Below are positions 1 to 4,419 of a DNA stretch of 7,601 nt, one piece after another. Position numbers and translations under genes: made by a program. Position 1 is the stretch's first letter. Each line of letters opens with the position of its first letter. The notes under the pieces are model-generated. The model was not told the DNA's origin and made no database searches. It was given only the letters and a program-made list of their open reading frames with translations. The stretch comes from an uncultured Bacillota bacterium (GTDB taxonomy: Bacteria; Bacillota; Limnochordia; Limnochordales; ZCTH02-B6), in NCBI GenBank assembly GCA_937916565.1, contig CALFSR010000060.1:1-7601 (forward strand), given 5' to 3'.

Positions 1-186
1 CTGGCCTCCGAAGGCATCGACGCGTGCATCGCCGTGACGCCCGGGCCGATGCCGTTTGGCGAAGCCATGGCCCGGGCCGAGGAACTGTTGGAGGAGTGCG
101 GCCGGCGCCTGGCCCGCCTCGTGCGCGTCGGGATGGCGCTGGCAGGGATGAGCCCGCCCGCGGGCAGACAGGGGGAAAAGGCATGA
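1..186 (+). CDS. C-terminal fragment of an unrecognised protein
   Basis: The first reading frame is open from base 1 to the TGA at 184-186 and gives 61 residues, the tail of a gene that begins left of the window. It starts LASEGIDACIAVTPGPMPFG, followed by an amphipathic, Glu/Arg/Leu-rich helix (about residues 21-44) and a short Gly/Pro-rich end. I do not recognise the family. Because folD follows, a C1-metabolism partner such as a cyclodeaminase/cyclohydrolase was considered, but the residues do not fit the usual end of that family. The stop overlaps the folD ATG in the arrangement ATGA, so the two genes are probably co-transcribed and translationally coupled. That this frame is coding is supported by the overlap and by codon-like composition. 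Its function is unknown. Confidence 0.6.
   Translation: MASEGIDACIAVTPGPMPFGEAMARAEELLEECGRRLARLVRVGMALAGMSPPAGRQGEKA
170..175 (+). promoter_or_regulatory. ribosome binding site of folD
   Basis: AGGGGG lies 7 bases before the ATG at 183. It selects this start over an in-frame upstream ATG at 24, which would add 53 residues unlike any FolD and which overlaps the previous gene in another frame. Confidence 0.6.
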
Positions 187-1049
187 GCGCGAGCATACTC
201 GACGGCAAAGCCATCGCGGCCGATATCCGCCGGCAAGTGGCCCAGGAGGCCGAGGCCTTCACTCAGGAGCATGGATACCCGCCGGGTTTGGCGGTTGTCC
301 GGGTGGGCGACGACCCGGCTTCCAAAGTGTATGTGACCAACAAGCGGAAGGCGGCCGTCCAAGCGGGCGTGCGGTCGTGGGAATACGCGCTGCCAGCCAA
401 GACGCGGCGGGACGAACTCCTCGATCTGATTAACCGCCTCAACCGGGACGCCGAGGTACACGGCATCCTGGTGCAGCTGCCTTTGCCCGGGCATCTCGAC
501 GAGACCGAGATCATCGCCGCCGTGGCGCCCGAAAAAGATGTGGATGGATTTCACCCCCTCAACGTCGGCCGCCTGTGGAGCGGCATCCCCGGTCTTGTGC
601 CGTGCACGCCGGCCGGGATCATGGAGCTCATCCGCCGCACCGGGGTTGATCCCACCGGCAAGAGGGCGGTTGTCATCGGCCGCAGCAACATTGTGGGGAA
701 ACCGGTGGCTGCCCTGCTTCTGGCCGCCCACGCGACCGTGACCGTGTGCCACTCCCGCACCGCTGACCTGGAGGCCGTCTGCCGCGAAGGCGACATCCTC
801 GTCGCTGCCGTCGGGCGACCGAACCTGGTGCAGGCGGCGTGGGTGAAACCCGGTGCAGTTGTCATCGACGTCGGGATCAACCGGCTTCCCGACGGGCGTC
901 TTACGGGGGACGTGGACTTTGAGGGCGCCCGCGAGGCAGCCGGTTGGATTACACCGGTGCCCGGCGGCGTCGGACCGATGACGATCGCCATGCTCCTCGC
1001 CAACACGCTCAAGGCTGCCCGTAGGCAGGCGGGCCCTGCCGCCGGCTAA
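183..1049 (+). CDS. folD: bifunctional methylenetetrahydrofolate dehydrogenase / methenyltetrahydrofolate cyclohydrolase
   Basis: FolD is a cytoplasmic enzyme that interconverts 5,10-methylene-, 5,10-methenyl- and 10-formyl-tetrahydrofolate with NADP(H) or NAD(H), feeding purine and formyl-Met synthesis. The 288-residue product matches the usual length (E. coli FolD is also 288). Seen in the sequence: VGDDPASKVY with Tyr50 and the catalytic Lys54 in the N-terminal domain, ILVQLPLPG with Gln98, KDVDGFHP with Asp121, the Rossmann-type nucleotide loop GRSNIVGKP at 166-174, VIDVGIN in the second half, and the C-terminal signature ITPVPGGVGPMT at 256-267. All catalytic residues known for the family are present. 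The start is set by a good ribosome site and by alignment of the N-terminus with known FolD. The ATG overlaps the upstream stop by 4 bases. A 51-base gap separates folD from spoVAC. Confidence 0.97.
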   Translation: MSASILDGKAIAADIRRQVAQEAEAFTQEHGYPPGLAVVRVGDDPASKVYVTNKRKAAVQAGVRSWEYALPAKTRRDELLDLINRLNRDAEVHGILVQLPLPGHLDETEIIAAVAPEKDVDGFHPLNVGRLWSGIPGLVPCTPAGIMELIRRTGVDPTGKRAVVIGRSNIVGKPVAALLLAAHATVTVCHSRTADLEAVCREGDILVAAVGRPNLVQAAWVKPGAVVIDVGINRLPDGRLTGDVDFEGAREAAGWITPVPGGVGPMTIAMLLANTLKAARRQAGPAAG

Positions 1050-1073
1050 CGGGTGAAGGCGCGGTCCGCCGGA

Positions 1074-1080
1074 GATACTA
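1074..1080 (+). promoter_or_regulatory. possible sporulation-sigma (sigma-G/F-like) -10 element before spoVAC
   Basis: GATACTA in the folD-spoVAC gap differs by one base from the CATACTA type of -10 known for forespore sigma-G promoters, the class that drives spoVA in Bacillus subtilis. No convincing -35 is present at the usual spacing: GGTGAAGG at 1052-1059 is weak and too close. If it is used, transcription would begin about at the spoVAC ribosome site. This is suggestive only. spoVA could instead be read through from folD. Confidence 0.3.
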
Positions 1081-1086
1081 TCCCGG

Positions 1087-1100
1087 CGGGAGGGATCCCG
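1087..1100 (+). promoter_or_regulatory. spoVAC ribosome binding site inside a small hairpin
   Basis: GGGAGGG at 1088-1094 is a strong ribosome site 6 bases before the GTG at 1101 and fixes that start. The same bases form a short inverted repeat: CGGGA (1087-1091) and TCCCG (1096-1100) enclose GGGA (1092-1095), a GNRA-type tetraloop. In the mRNA, part of the ribosome site would be paired and the rest looped. Whether the 5-bp stem matters in vivo is unknown. Confidence 0.45.
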
Positions 1101-1565
1101 GTGGACCGCAATCGCATCGACATCGACGGGGCCAAGGACTACCAGCGCCTCGTACAGCAGCTCGCTCCCAAGCCCAATGTCGCCCGCCTGACGGCAAGAG
1201 CGTTCCTCGTGGGCGGCACCATCTGTTTCCTGGGCCAGTTCGTGTTTGACTGGTTTCGCTTCCGGCAGCCTACGGAGGGCGAGGCCATCGCCGCCACCCT
1301 GGCCACCATGATTCTTCTCGGCGTCGTGCTGACGGCTTTCGGCATCTACGATGACATCGGACAACTCGGCGGCATGGGCGCCGCCGTGCCCATCACGGGG
1401 TTTGCCAACGCCATGGCGTCGGCCGCGATGGACTTTCGCCGGGAAGGCTTTGTCCTGGGAATGGCCGCGAAGATGTTCATCATCGCCGGTCCGGTGATCG
1501 TTTTCGGTATCCTGGCGGGTATTTTGACAGGCCTGCTGGCATGGCTTGCCAAAGCCGGGCCGTAA
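1101..1565 (+). CDS. spoVAC: stage V sporulation protein AC (SpoVAC)
   Basis: SpoVAC is a spore inner-membrane protein of the SpoVA channel, which takes up dipicolinic acid (Ca-DPA) into the forespore and releases it at germination. In Bacillus SpoVAC behaves as a mechanosensitive channel. The product is 154 residues (B. subtilis about 150). A soluble N-terminus of about 32 residues is followed by FLVGGTICFLGQ (35-46, first membrane segment), ATLATMILLGVVLTAFGIY (65-83), the family signature GAAVPITGFANAMASA at 93-108, and KMFIIAGPVIVFG (124-136) leading into the last hydrophobic segment. The GTG at 1101 is chosen over a GTG at 1053 because of the ribosome site and the length match. It is homologous to the third gene, spoVAEb, sharing the VGGxIC and AG/PxTGF blocks. 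It overlaps no frame of spoVAD if spoVAD starts at 1609. Confidence 0.95.
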   Translation: MDRNRIDIDGAKDYQRLVQQLAPKPNVARLTARAFLVGGTICFLGQFVFDWFRFRQPTEGEAIAATLATMILLGVVLTAFGIYDDIGQLGGMGAAVPITGFANAMASAAMDFRREGFVLGMAAKMFIIAGPVIVFGILAGILTGLLAWLAKAGP

Positions 1566-1601
1566 AGGCTTTTCGCCCCGGCGACGCGCGCCCGACGGCA
1601 C

Positions 1602-1609
1602 AGGGGAGG
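1602..1609 (+). promoter_or_regulatory. ribosome binding motif of spoVAD, oddly placed
   Basis: AGGGGAGG is the only strong ribosome motif between the spoVAC stop (1563-1565) and the conserved spoVAD N-terminus. It abuts the GTG at 1609 and is 8 bases from an in-frame GTA at 1618, so the true initiation codon is unclear. Confidence 0.5.
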
Positions 1610-2634
1610 TGGACGCGGTAACCGTCCAGCGGCTTGGGCAGTACACGGTGCAGCTCAGCCGGCCGCCTCGGATCACGGCGGCCTTTACGCTCATGGGCCC
1701 CCGGGAAGGCGCCGGCCCGCTCGGCCCGTACTTCGACGCCATCGTCGAAGACTACATGTGGGGTGAGGTGTCGGCCGAAAGGGCGGAGCGGAAGTACATG
1801 GAACAGGCCGCCCGTCGGGCGCTGGCCGCGGCGGGGTTGACCGAGGGGGACGTCGACTGCTTCATCGCAGGCGACCTGCTCAACCAGATCGTGTCCTCCA
1901 CGTTTTCCGCGCGTTCCCTCGGCATCCCCTACGTGGGCGTCTTTGCCGCATGCGCAACCAGCGCTCTCGGCCTTGCCCTCGCCGCCATGCTGGTCGACGG
2001 CGGGTTTGCCCGGCGGGCGCTGGTGGCTACCGCCAGCCACTACCAGTCGGTGGAGCGCCAGTACCGGTACCCCGTGGAGCTCAACATCCAGCGCAAGGAC
2101 ACCAACCAGTACACCGCCACGGGCGGGGCGGCGGCGGTCGTGGCGCCGCCTGAGGAAGGCACGGGCCCGCGCATCACCCGGGTGACATTAGGAAGGGTGG
2201 TGGACTGGGGGGTGACCGACGCCAACGATATGGGGTCGGCCATGGCGCCCGCAGCCTGCGACACGCTCTTGCGGCATTTCCAAGACACCAACACGACGCC
2301 CGGCGACTACGACCTCATACTGACAGGTGACCTGGCCAAGGTCGGCAGCAAGGTGTTCCGGGCCCTTGTTGACCGGGCCGGCGTCACCTTGGGCGGAAAA
2401 CACATGGACGGCGGGGCGTCGATGTACGGGGACGCGGAGTGGCCGGCCGCGGGCGCGAGCGGAAGCGTCTGCTCTATGGCCGTCCTCCTGGGGTACGTGT
2501 ACAAGGAGATGGCCCAAGGCCGGTTCCGGCGCGTATTGGCGTTGCCCACGGGCTGCCTGCACAGCCCGACCACCTGGCAGCAGGGGGACTCGTGCCCCGG
2601 GATCAGCCATGCCATCGTCCTGGAAACCGATTGA
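1609..2634 (+). CDS. spoVAD: stage V sporulation protein AD (SpoVAD), DPA-binding
   Basis: SpoVAD is a peripheral protein on the outer face of the spore inner membrane that binds dipicolinic acid and plugs or feeds the SpoVA channel. It has a thiolase/FabH-like fold. The 341-residue product is close to the usual length (about 338). Motifs seen: GPREGAGPLG near the N-terminus, GDLLNQ (88-93), FAACATS with the conserved cysteine Cys115 (aligning with Cys110 of B. subtilis SpoVAD), LVDGGFARRALVATASH (128-144), ERQYRYP (149-155), DMGSAMAPAACDT and YDLILTGDL. The start is uncertain. GTG 1609 overlaps the strong ribosome motif AGGGGAGG (1602-1609), which is spaced for a start near 1615-1619, where only GTA (1618) is in frame. 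A further GTG lies at 1648. A TTG at 1546 would overlap spoVAC but adds residues unlike the family. Confidence 0.96.
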   Translation: MDAVTVQRLGQYTVQLSRPPRITAAFTLMGPREGAGPLGPYFDAIVEDYMWGEVSAERAERKYMEQAARRALAAAGLTEGDVDCFIAGDLLNQIVSSTFSARSLGIPYVGVFAACATSALGLALAAMLVDGGFARRALVATASHYQSVERQYRYPVELNIQRKDTNQYTATGGAAAVVAPPEEGTGPRITRVTLGRVVDWGVTDANDMGSAMAPAACDTLLRHFQDTNTTPGDYDLILTGDLAKVGSKVFRALVDRAGVTLGGKHMDGGASMYGDAEWPAAGASGSVCSMAVLLGYVYKEMAQGRFRRVLALPTGCLHSPTTWQQGDSCPGISHAIVLETD

Positions 2635-2636
2635 GC

Positions 2637-2644
2637 GGGAGGAA
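2637..2644 (+). promoter_or_regulatory. ribosome binding site of spoVAEb
   Basis: GGGAGGAA lies 2 bases after the spoVAD stop and 6 bases before the GTG at 2651. It decides the start within a frame that stays open far upstream through spoVAD. Confidence 0.7.
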
Positions 2645-2650
2645 GCGAGC

Positions 2651-3004
2651 GTGATCTACTTCTGGGCGTTCGTCGTAGGCGGCCTCATCTGCGCCGCCGC
2701 GGAGCTTGTGATGATCCGGTTTCCCCGCCTGACGCCGGGACATCTGCTGGTGGGGCTGACGGTGACGGGCGCCGTGCTCAACGGCTTTGGTTGGTACGAT
2801 GCGCTGATCAAGTTCGCTGGCGCGGGCGCGCTGATCCCTGTGAGCGGGTTCGGTGCCTCCATTACCCGCGGCGTGCTCCAGGAGACGCAGAAACTCGGCT
2901 GGGAAGGCTTGTTCACCGGCACCCTGGAGTTCGTCGGGCTCGGAATAGCGGCAGGGGTGCTGTTTGCGACACTGGCGGCCCTCGTGGCGGTTCCACGAGG
3001 GTAA
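2651..3004 (+). CDS. spoVAE: stage V sporulation protein AE, SpoVAEb type
   Basis: This is the small membrane subunit of the SpoVA DPA channel, acting in the spore inner membrane with SpoVAC and SpoVAD. It has 117 residues, the normal length for SpoVAEb. Hydrophobic segments are at about 4-22 (FWAFVVGGLICAAAELVM), 33-50, and 90-113. The central block FAGAGALIPVSGFG at 55-68 and GVLQETQKLGWEGLFTG (74-90) are family hallmarks and parallel the same blocks in SpoVAC, showing the two are paralogues. The gene starts 16 bases after spoVAD and is clearly in the same operon. The last codons (about 110-117) lie inside a perfect hairpin, and the stop lies in the first of three short direct repeats, so the extreme C-terminus may have been reshaped by an insertion. 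The core SpoVA set ends here, with no spoVAEa or spoVAF following. Confidence 0.94.
   Translation: MIYFWAFVVGGLICAAAELVMIRFPRLTPGHLLVGLTVTGAVLNGFGWYDALIKFAGAGALIPVSGFGASITRGVLQETQKLGWEGLFTGTLEFVGLGIAAGVLFATLAALVAVPRG
2979..3001 (+). terminator. perfect 9-bp hairpin at the spoVAEb stop, possible terminator lacking a U-tract
   Basis: CCCTCGTGG (2979-2987) and CCACGAGGG (2993-3001) are exact reverse complements around a 5-base loop CGGTT. The stem ends one base before the TAA. It is well placed to end or stabilise the spoVA transcript, but GTAAGACAGG follows rather than a run of T, so it is not a standard intrinsic terminator. Confidence 0.4.
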
Positions 3005-3054
3005 GACAGGTGCCACCGGGGTTAGACAGGTGTACTCTCGGGGTAAGAGAGGGC
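3000..3054 (+). repeat. three imperfect 13-bp direct repeats, possible insertion-sequence end
   Basis: GGTAAGACAGGTG (3000-3012) and GGTTAGACAGGTG (3020-3032) agree at 12 of 13 positions. A third, weaker copy, GGTAAGAGAGGGC (3042-3054), agrees at 10 of 13 with the first. They are spaced 20 and 22 bases apart, about two helical turns, as for a protein-binding array. From memory, short iterated GTAAGACAGGTG units occur at the ends of some IS21/IS481-type transposons. That link is inference, and no transposase or opposite end is visible in the window. Confidence 0.4.
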
Positions 3055-3197
3055 CCGTGCCGCCTGCGCGCCGGCGCCTGCGAAGCGCTGCCGGAGCCGG
3101 CGACGACCGGCACCTAGTGCGGCCGGATTGGCCGCCGCCGCCCCCATCGGCGCCCCGCATCGCCTTTGCCCGGCCCACCGGGATCGCCGGGCACAGC

Positions 3198-3220
3198 CCG
3201 GCGCCGGCCACCGGCGCCGG
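3198..3220. repeat. tandem 10-bp palindrome CCGGCGCCGG
   Basis: CCGGCGCCGG occurs at 3198-3207 and again at 3211-3220, separated by CCA. Each copy is self-complementary, and the pair can fold as a 10-bp stem with a 3-base loop. The same core (GGCGCCGG) recurs at 3649-3656, 3770-3777, 3911-3918 and 3949-3956 within the adjacent gene. Confidence 0.6.
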
Positions 3221-3411
3221 CCCGGGCCGCACCGGGCACCCGCGGGCGGCCTTGGCTCAGCCCCGGCCAGTACCCGCCAGCACCGGAGGCGACCTCATCG
3301 GCCGCCGCCGATCCCGCGAGCGCCGGCCAGGACCTTCGCTCAAGCCGTGCCGGTGCTCCCGCCCAATCCCAAGCAGCAGCGGGCGGCACCGGCGACGGCC
3401 TTGCGCTCGAC

Positions 3412-3441
3412 CGGTGCGATCGGTTTAGGCTCGCACCGATC
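3412..3441 (-). repeat. two overlapping, mutually exclusive inverted repeats downstream of the minus-strand gene
   Basis: CGGTGCGA (3412-3419) pairs with TCGCACCG (3431-3438). Alternatively, GATCGGT (3418-3424) pairs with ACCGATC (3435-3441). The arms overlap, so only one stem can form at a time. On the minus strand this lies about 31 to 60 bases after the TAG at 3474-3472, a plausible 3'-end structure, but without a T-run. Confidence 0.45.
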
Positions 3442-3471
3442 TTCGCCCGGCGGTCACGGACCCTGCGGGAG

Positions 3472-4281
3472 CTAGTATGCCCTGGTAGCACCGGCCGGCG
3501 CGCTGGCGAGATACTCCACAAGCGCCTGCGCCAGGTCCGGATGGGCAGCCCGTCGGGGGATCGCGGCCCGCAACGAGCGCGCCCACAGCGTGTCGGCTCC
3601 GAGGGGAAGTACGAACGGGGGAGGCATGCCGCCTTCCGCGGCCGCCTCGGCGCCGGCCGCGATGGGGAGCAGAGCCTCCATGGCCGCAAGGCGCGAGGCC
3701 GTTTCGTGGTCGACGAGCACGACGTCGGGAGACCGTCCCACAAGGAGCGTCTGGATGAGTTCGTATGCCGGCGCCGGCCGGGTGTCCCAACGGACGCGAA
3801 CGCCGTACGATTCTTCAAAGGGCGCTAGAAGCTCAATCAGCGCCCCATCGGCTGCTCCTGCACCGGGCGCCCAGACGTGGAGCACTGGCGGTGCCGGTGG
3901 ACCGGACGGCGGCGCCGGCGCGTCCTGAGCCAGTATCCACCACGCCACGGCGCCGGCCAGCACCCCCAGGCAACAAAGCGTCCAAAGGCCTGAGCGCCTA
4001 GCTGGCCTACGGGGGACCAGCGCCGGCACGCCGAGCCCCTCACTTGTCCAGGGAGAGCGGGCGGCGGTTGGCGCCCGCCGGGCCGCTTGCCTTCTTCCGC
4101 CGGAAGCGAGAGGGCGGGTAGGCGGGTGAGCCCGGGACCGAGCCTGGCGTGGGCGGTTTCGGCCGCCGCGAATCCCTTGCCGGTCCCGGGGCCGATGCTG
4201 GGCGCGCCACTCATCCAAGTAGCGGACGTTGTCCAAGCCGAACTCCTTGGGAGAAGTCGGTTCGTCACGTTGGTGCTCCAT
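3472..4281 (-). CDS. membrane-anchored protein with a shortened solute-binding-protein-like domain
   Basis: The product has 269 residues. Residues 1-97 form a hydrophilic, Arg/Pro-rich tail with 22 arginines and a less biased motif EFGLDNVRYLDEW at 13-25. Residues 99-118 form one transmembrane segment (LWTLCCLGVLAGAVAWWILA) with positive charges before it, so the tail should be cytoplasmic. A Pro/Ala linker (119-132) follows, then an outside domain. VLHVWAPGAG (133-142), LAPFEESYGVRVRWD (152-166) and SPDVVLVDHE (184-193) resemble the first lobe of bacterial solute-binding proteins. FVLPLGADTLW (223-233) then leads directly to AIPRRAAHPDLAQALVEYLAS (240-260), which in that family is the C-terminal helix region. 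The roughly 150-200 residues that usually lie between (second lobe) are absent. The start is firm: AGGAGG sits 6 bases before the ATG. No transporter genes adjoin it. Function unknown; sensing or binding is inference. Confidence 0.75.
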   Translation of the reverse strand: MEHQRDEPTSPKEFGLDNVRYLDEWRAQHRPRDRQGIRGGRNRPRQARSRAHPPTRPLASGGRRQAARRAPTAARSPWTSEGLGVPALVPRRPARRSGLWTLCCLGVLAGAVAWWILAQDAPAPPSGPPAPPVLHVWAPGAGAADGALIELLAPFEESYGVRVRWDTRPAPAYELIQTLLVGRSPDVVLVDHETASRLAAMEALLPIAAGAEAAAEGGMPPPFVLPLGADTLWARSLRAAIPRRAAHPDLAQALVEYLASAPAGATRAY

Positions 4282-4287
4282 CCGGGG

Positions 4288-4293
4288 CCTCCT
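4288..4293 (-). promoter_or_regulatory. ribosome binding site of the minus-strand gene
   Basis: On the minus strand a perfect AGGAGG lies 6 bases before the ATG at 4281-4279. This rejects the longer in-frame start at 4323 and is the best evidence that the gene is real. Confidence 0.75.
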
Positions 4294-4341
4294 GCACCGG
4301 TGTTGACTCGCGCCGTCACCCATAGCCTTCCCGCCGGGCGC

Positions 4342-4350
4342 TGATAAAAT
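4342..4350 (+). promoter_or_regulatory. candidate extended -10 promoter for the HtrA-type protease gene
   Basis: TGATAAAAT fits the extended -10 form TGn-TAtAAT with a single mismatch (TAAAAT). It is one of few A/T-rich patches in the 138-base divergent gap. No good -35 lies 16-18 bases upstream, which extended -10 promoters can tolerate. The predicted transcript leader would be about 60 bases. No equally convincing promoter was found on the other strand for the divergent gene. Confidence 0.4.
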
Positions 4351-4419
4351 GGCGCGCAGGTTGCAGAATACAGCCGGGCGGCCTGACAGTAATGCCGACC
4401 ATAGGGAAGGTGGCGCACC

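Larger units (their letters stand above)
3055..3471. other. extremely GC-rich intergenic stretch without a gene
   Basis: No credible coding region is seen. Long open frames exist on both strands, but they translate to Ala/Arg/Pro/Gly-rich low-complexity sequence without a domain, and none has a good ribosome site. This is expected where stop codons are rare because of composition. The stretch does hold a duplicated 10-bp palindrome (3198-3220) and overlapping inverted repeats (3412-3441). It lies between the convergent ends of spoVAEb and the minus-strand gene. It may be decayed sequence left after an insertion. Confidence 0.55.

Noticed and set aside
1480..2040. Minus-strand open frame of 186 codons opposite spoVAC and spoVAD
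   Set aside because: Antisense shadow of conserved coding sequence, with no domain or start signal.
2321..2330. GACAGGTGAC inside spoVAD as another copy of the spacer repeat
   Set aside because: It lies in conserved coding sequence and shares only the 8-base core, so it is probably coincidence; the same holds for GACAGGTGG at the rex ribosome site.
3114..3818. Long minus-strand open frame of 234 codons across the GC-rich spacer
   Set aside because: It is low-complexity Arg/Pro/Ala/Gly text, overlaps the better-supported minus-strand gene in another frame, and has no ribosome site or domain.
3166..3828. Plus-strand open frame of 220 codons opposite the minus-strand gene
   Set aside because: Runs antisense to a gene with a clear start, no recognised motif, open only because GC-rich DNA has few stops.
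4303..4308. TTGACT as a -35 for the protease gene
   Set aside because: No -10 at 16-18 bases; the TAAAAT patch is 36 bases away.
4365..4393. AGAATA and CAGTAAT as a sigma-G-like promoter for the protease
   Set aside because: The spacing of 16 is tolerable, but both elements are weak and each match could be chance.
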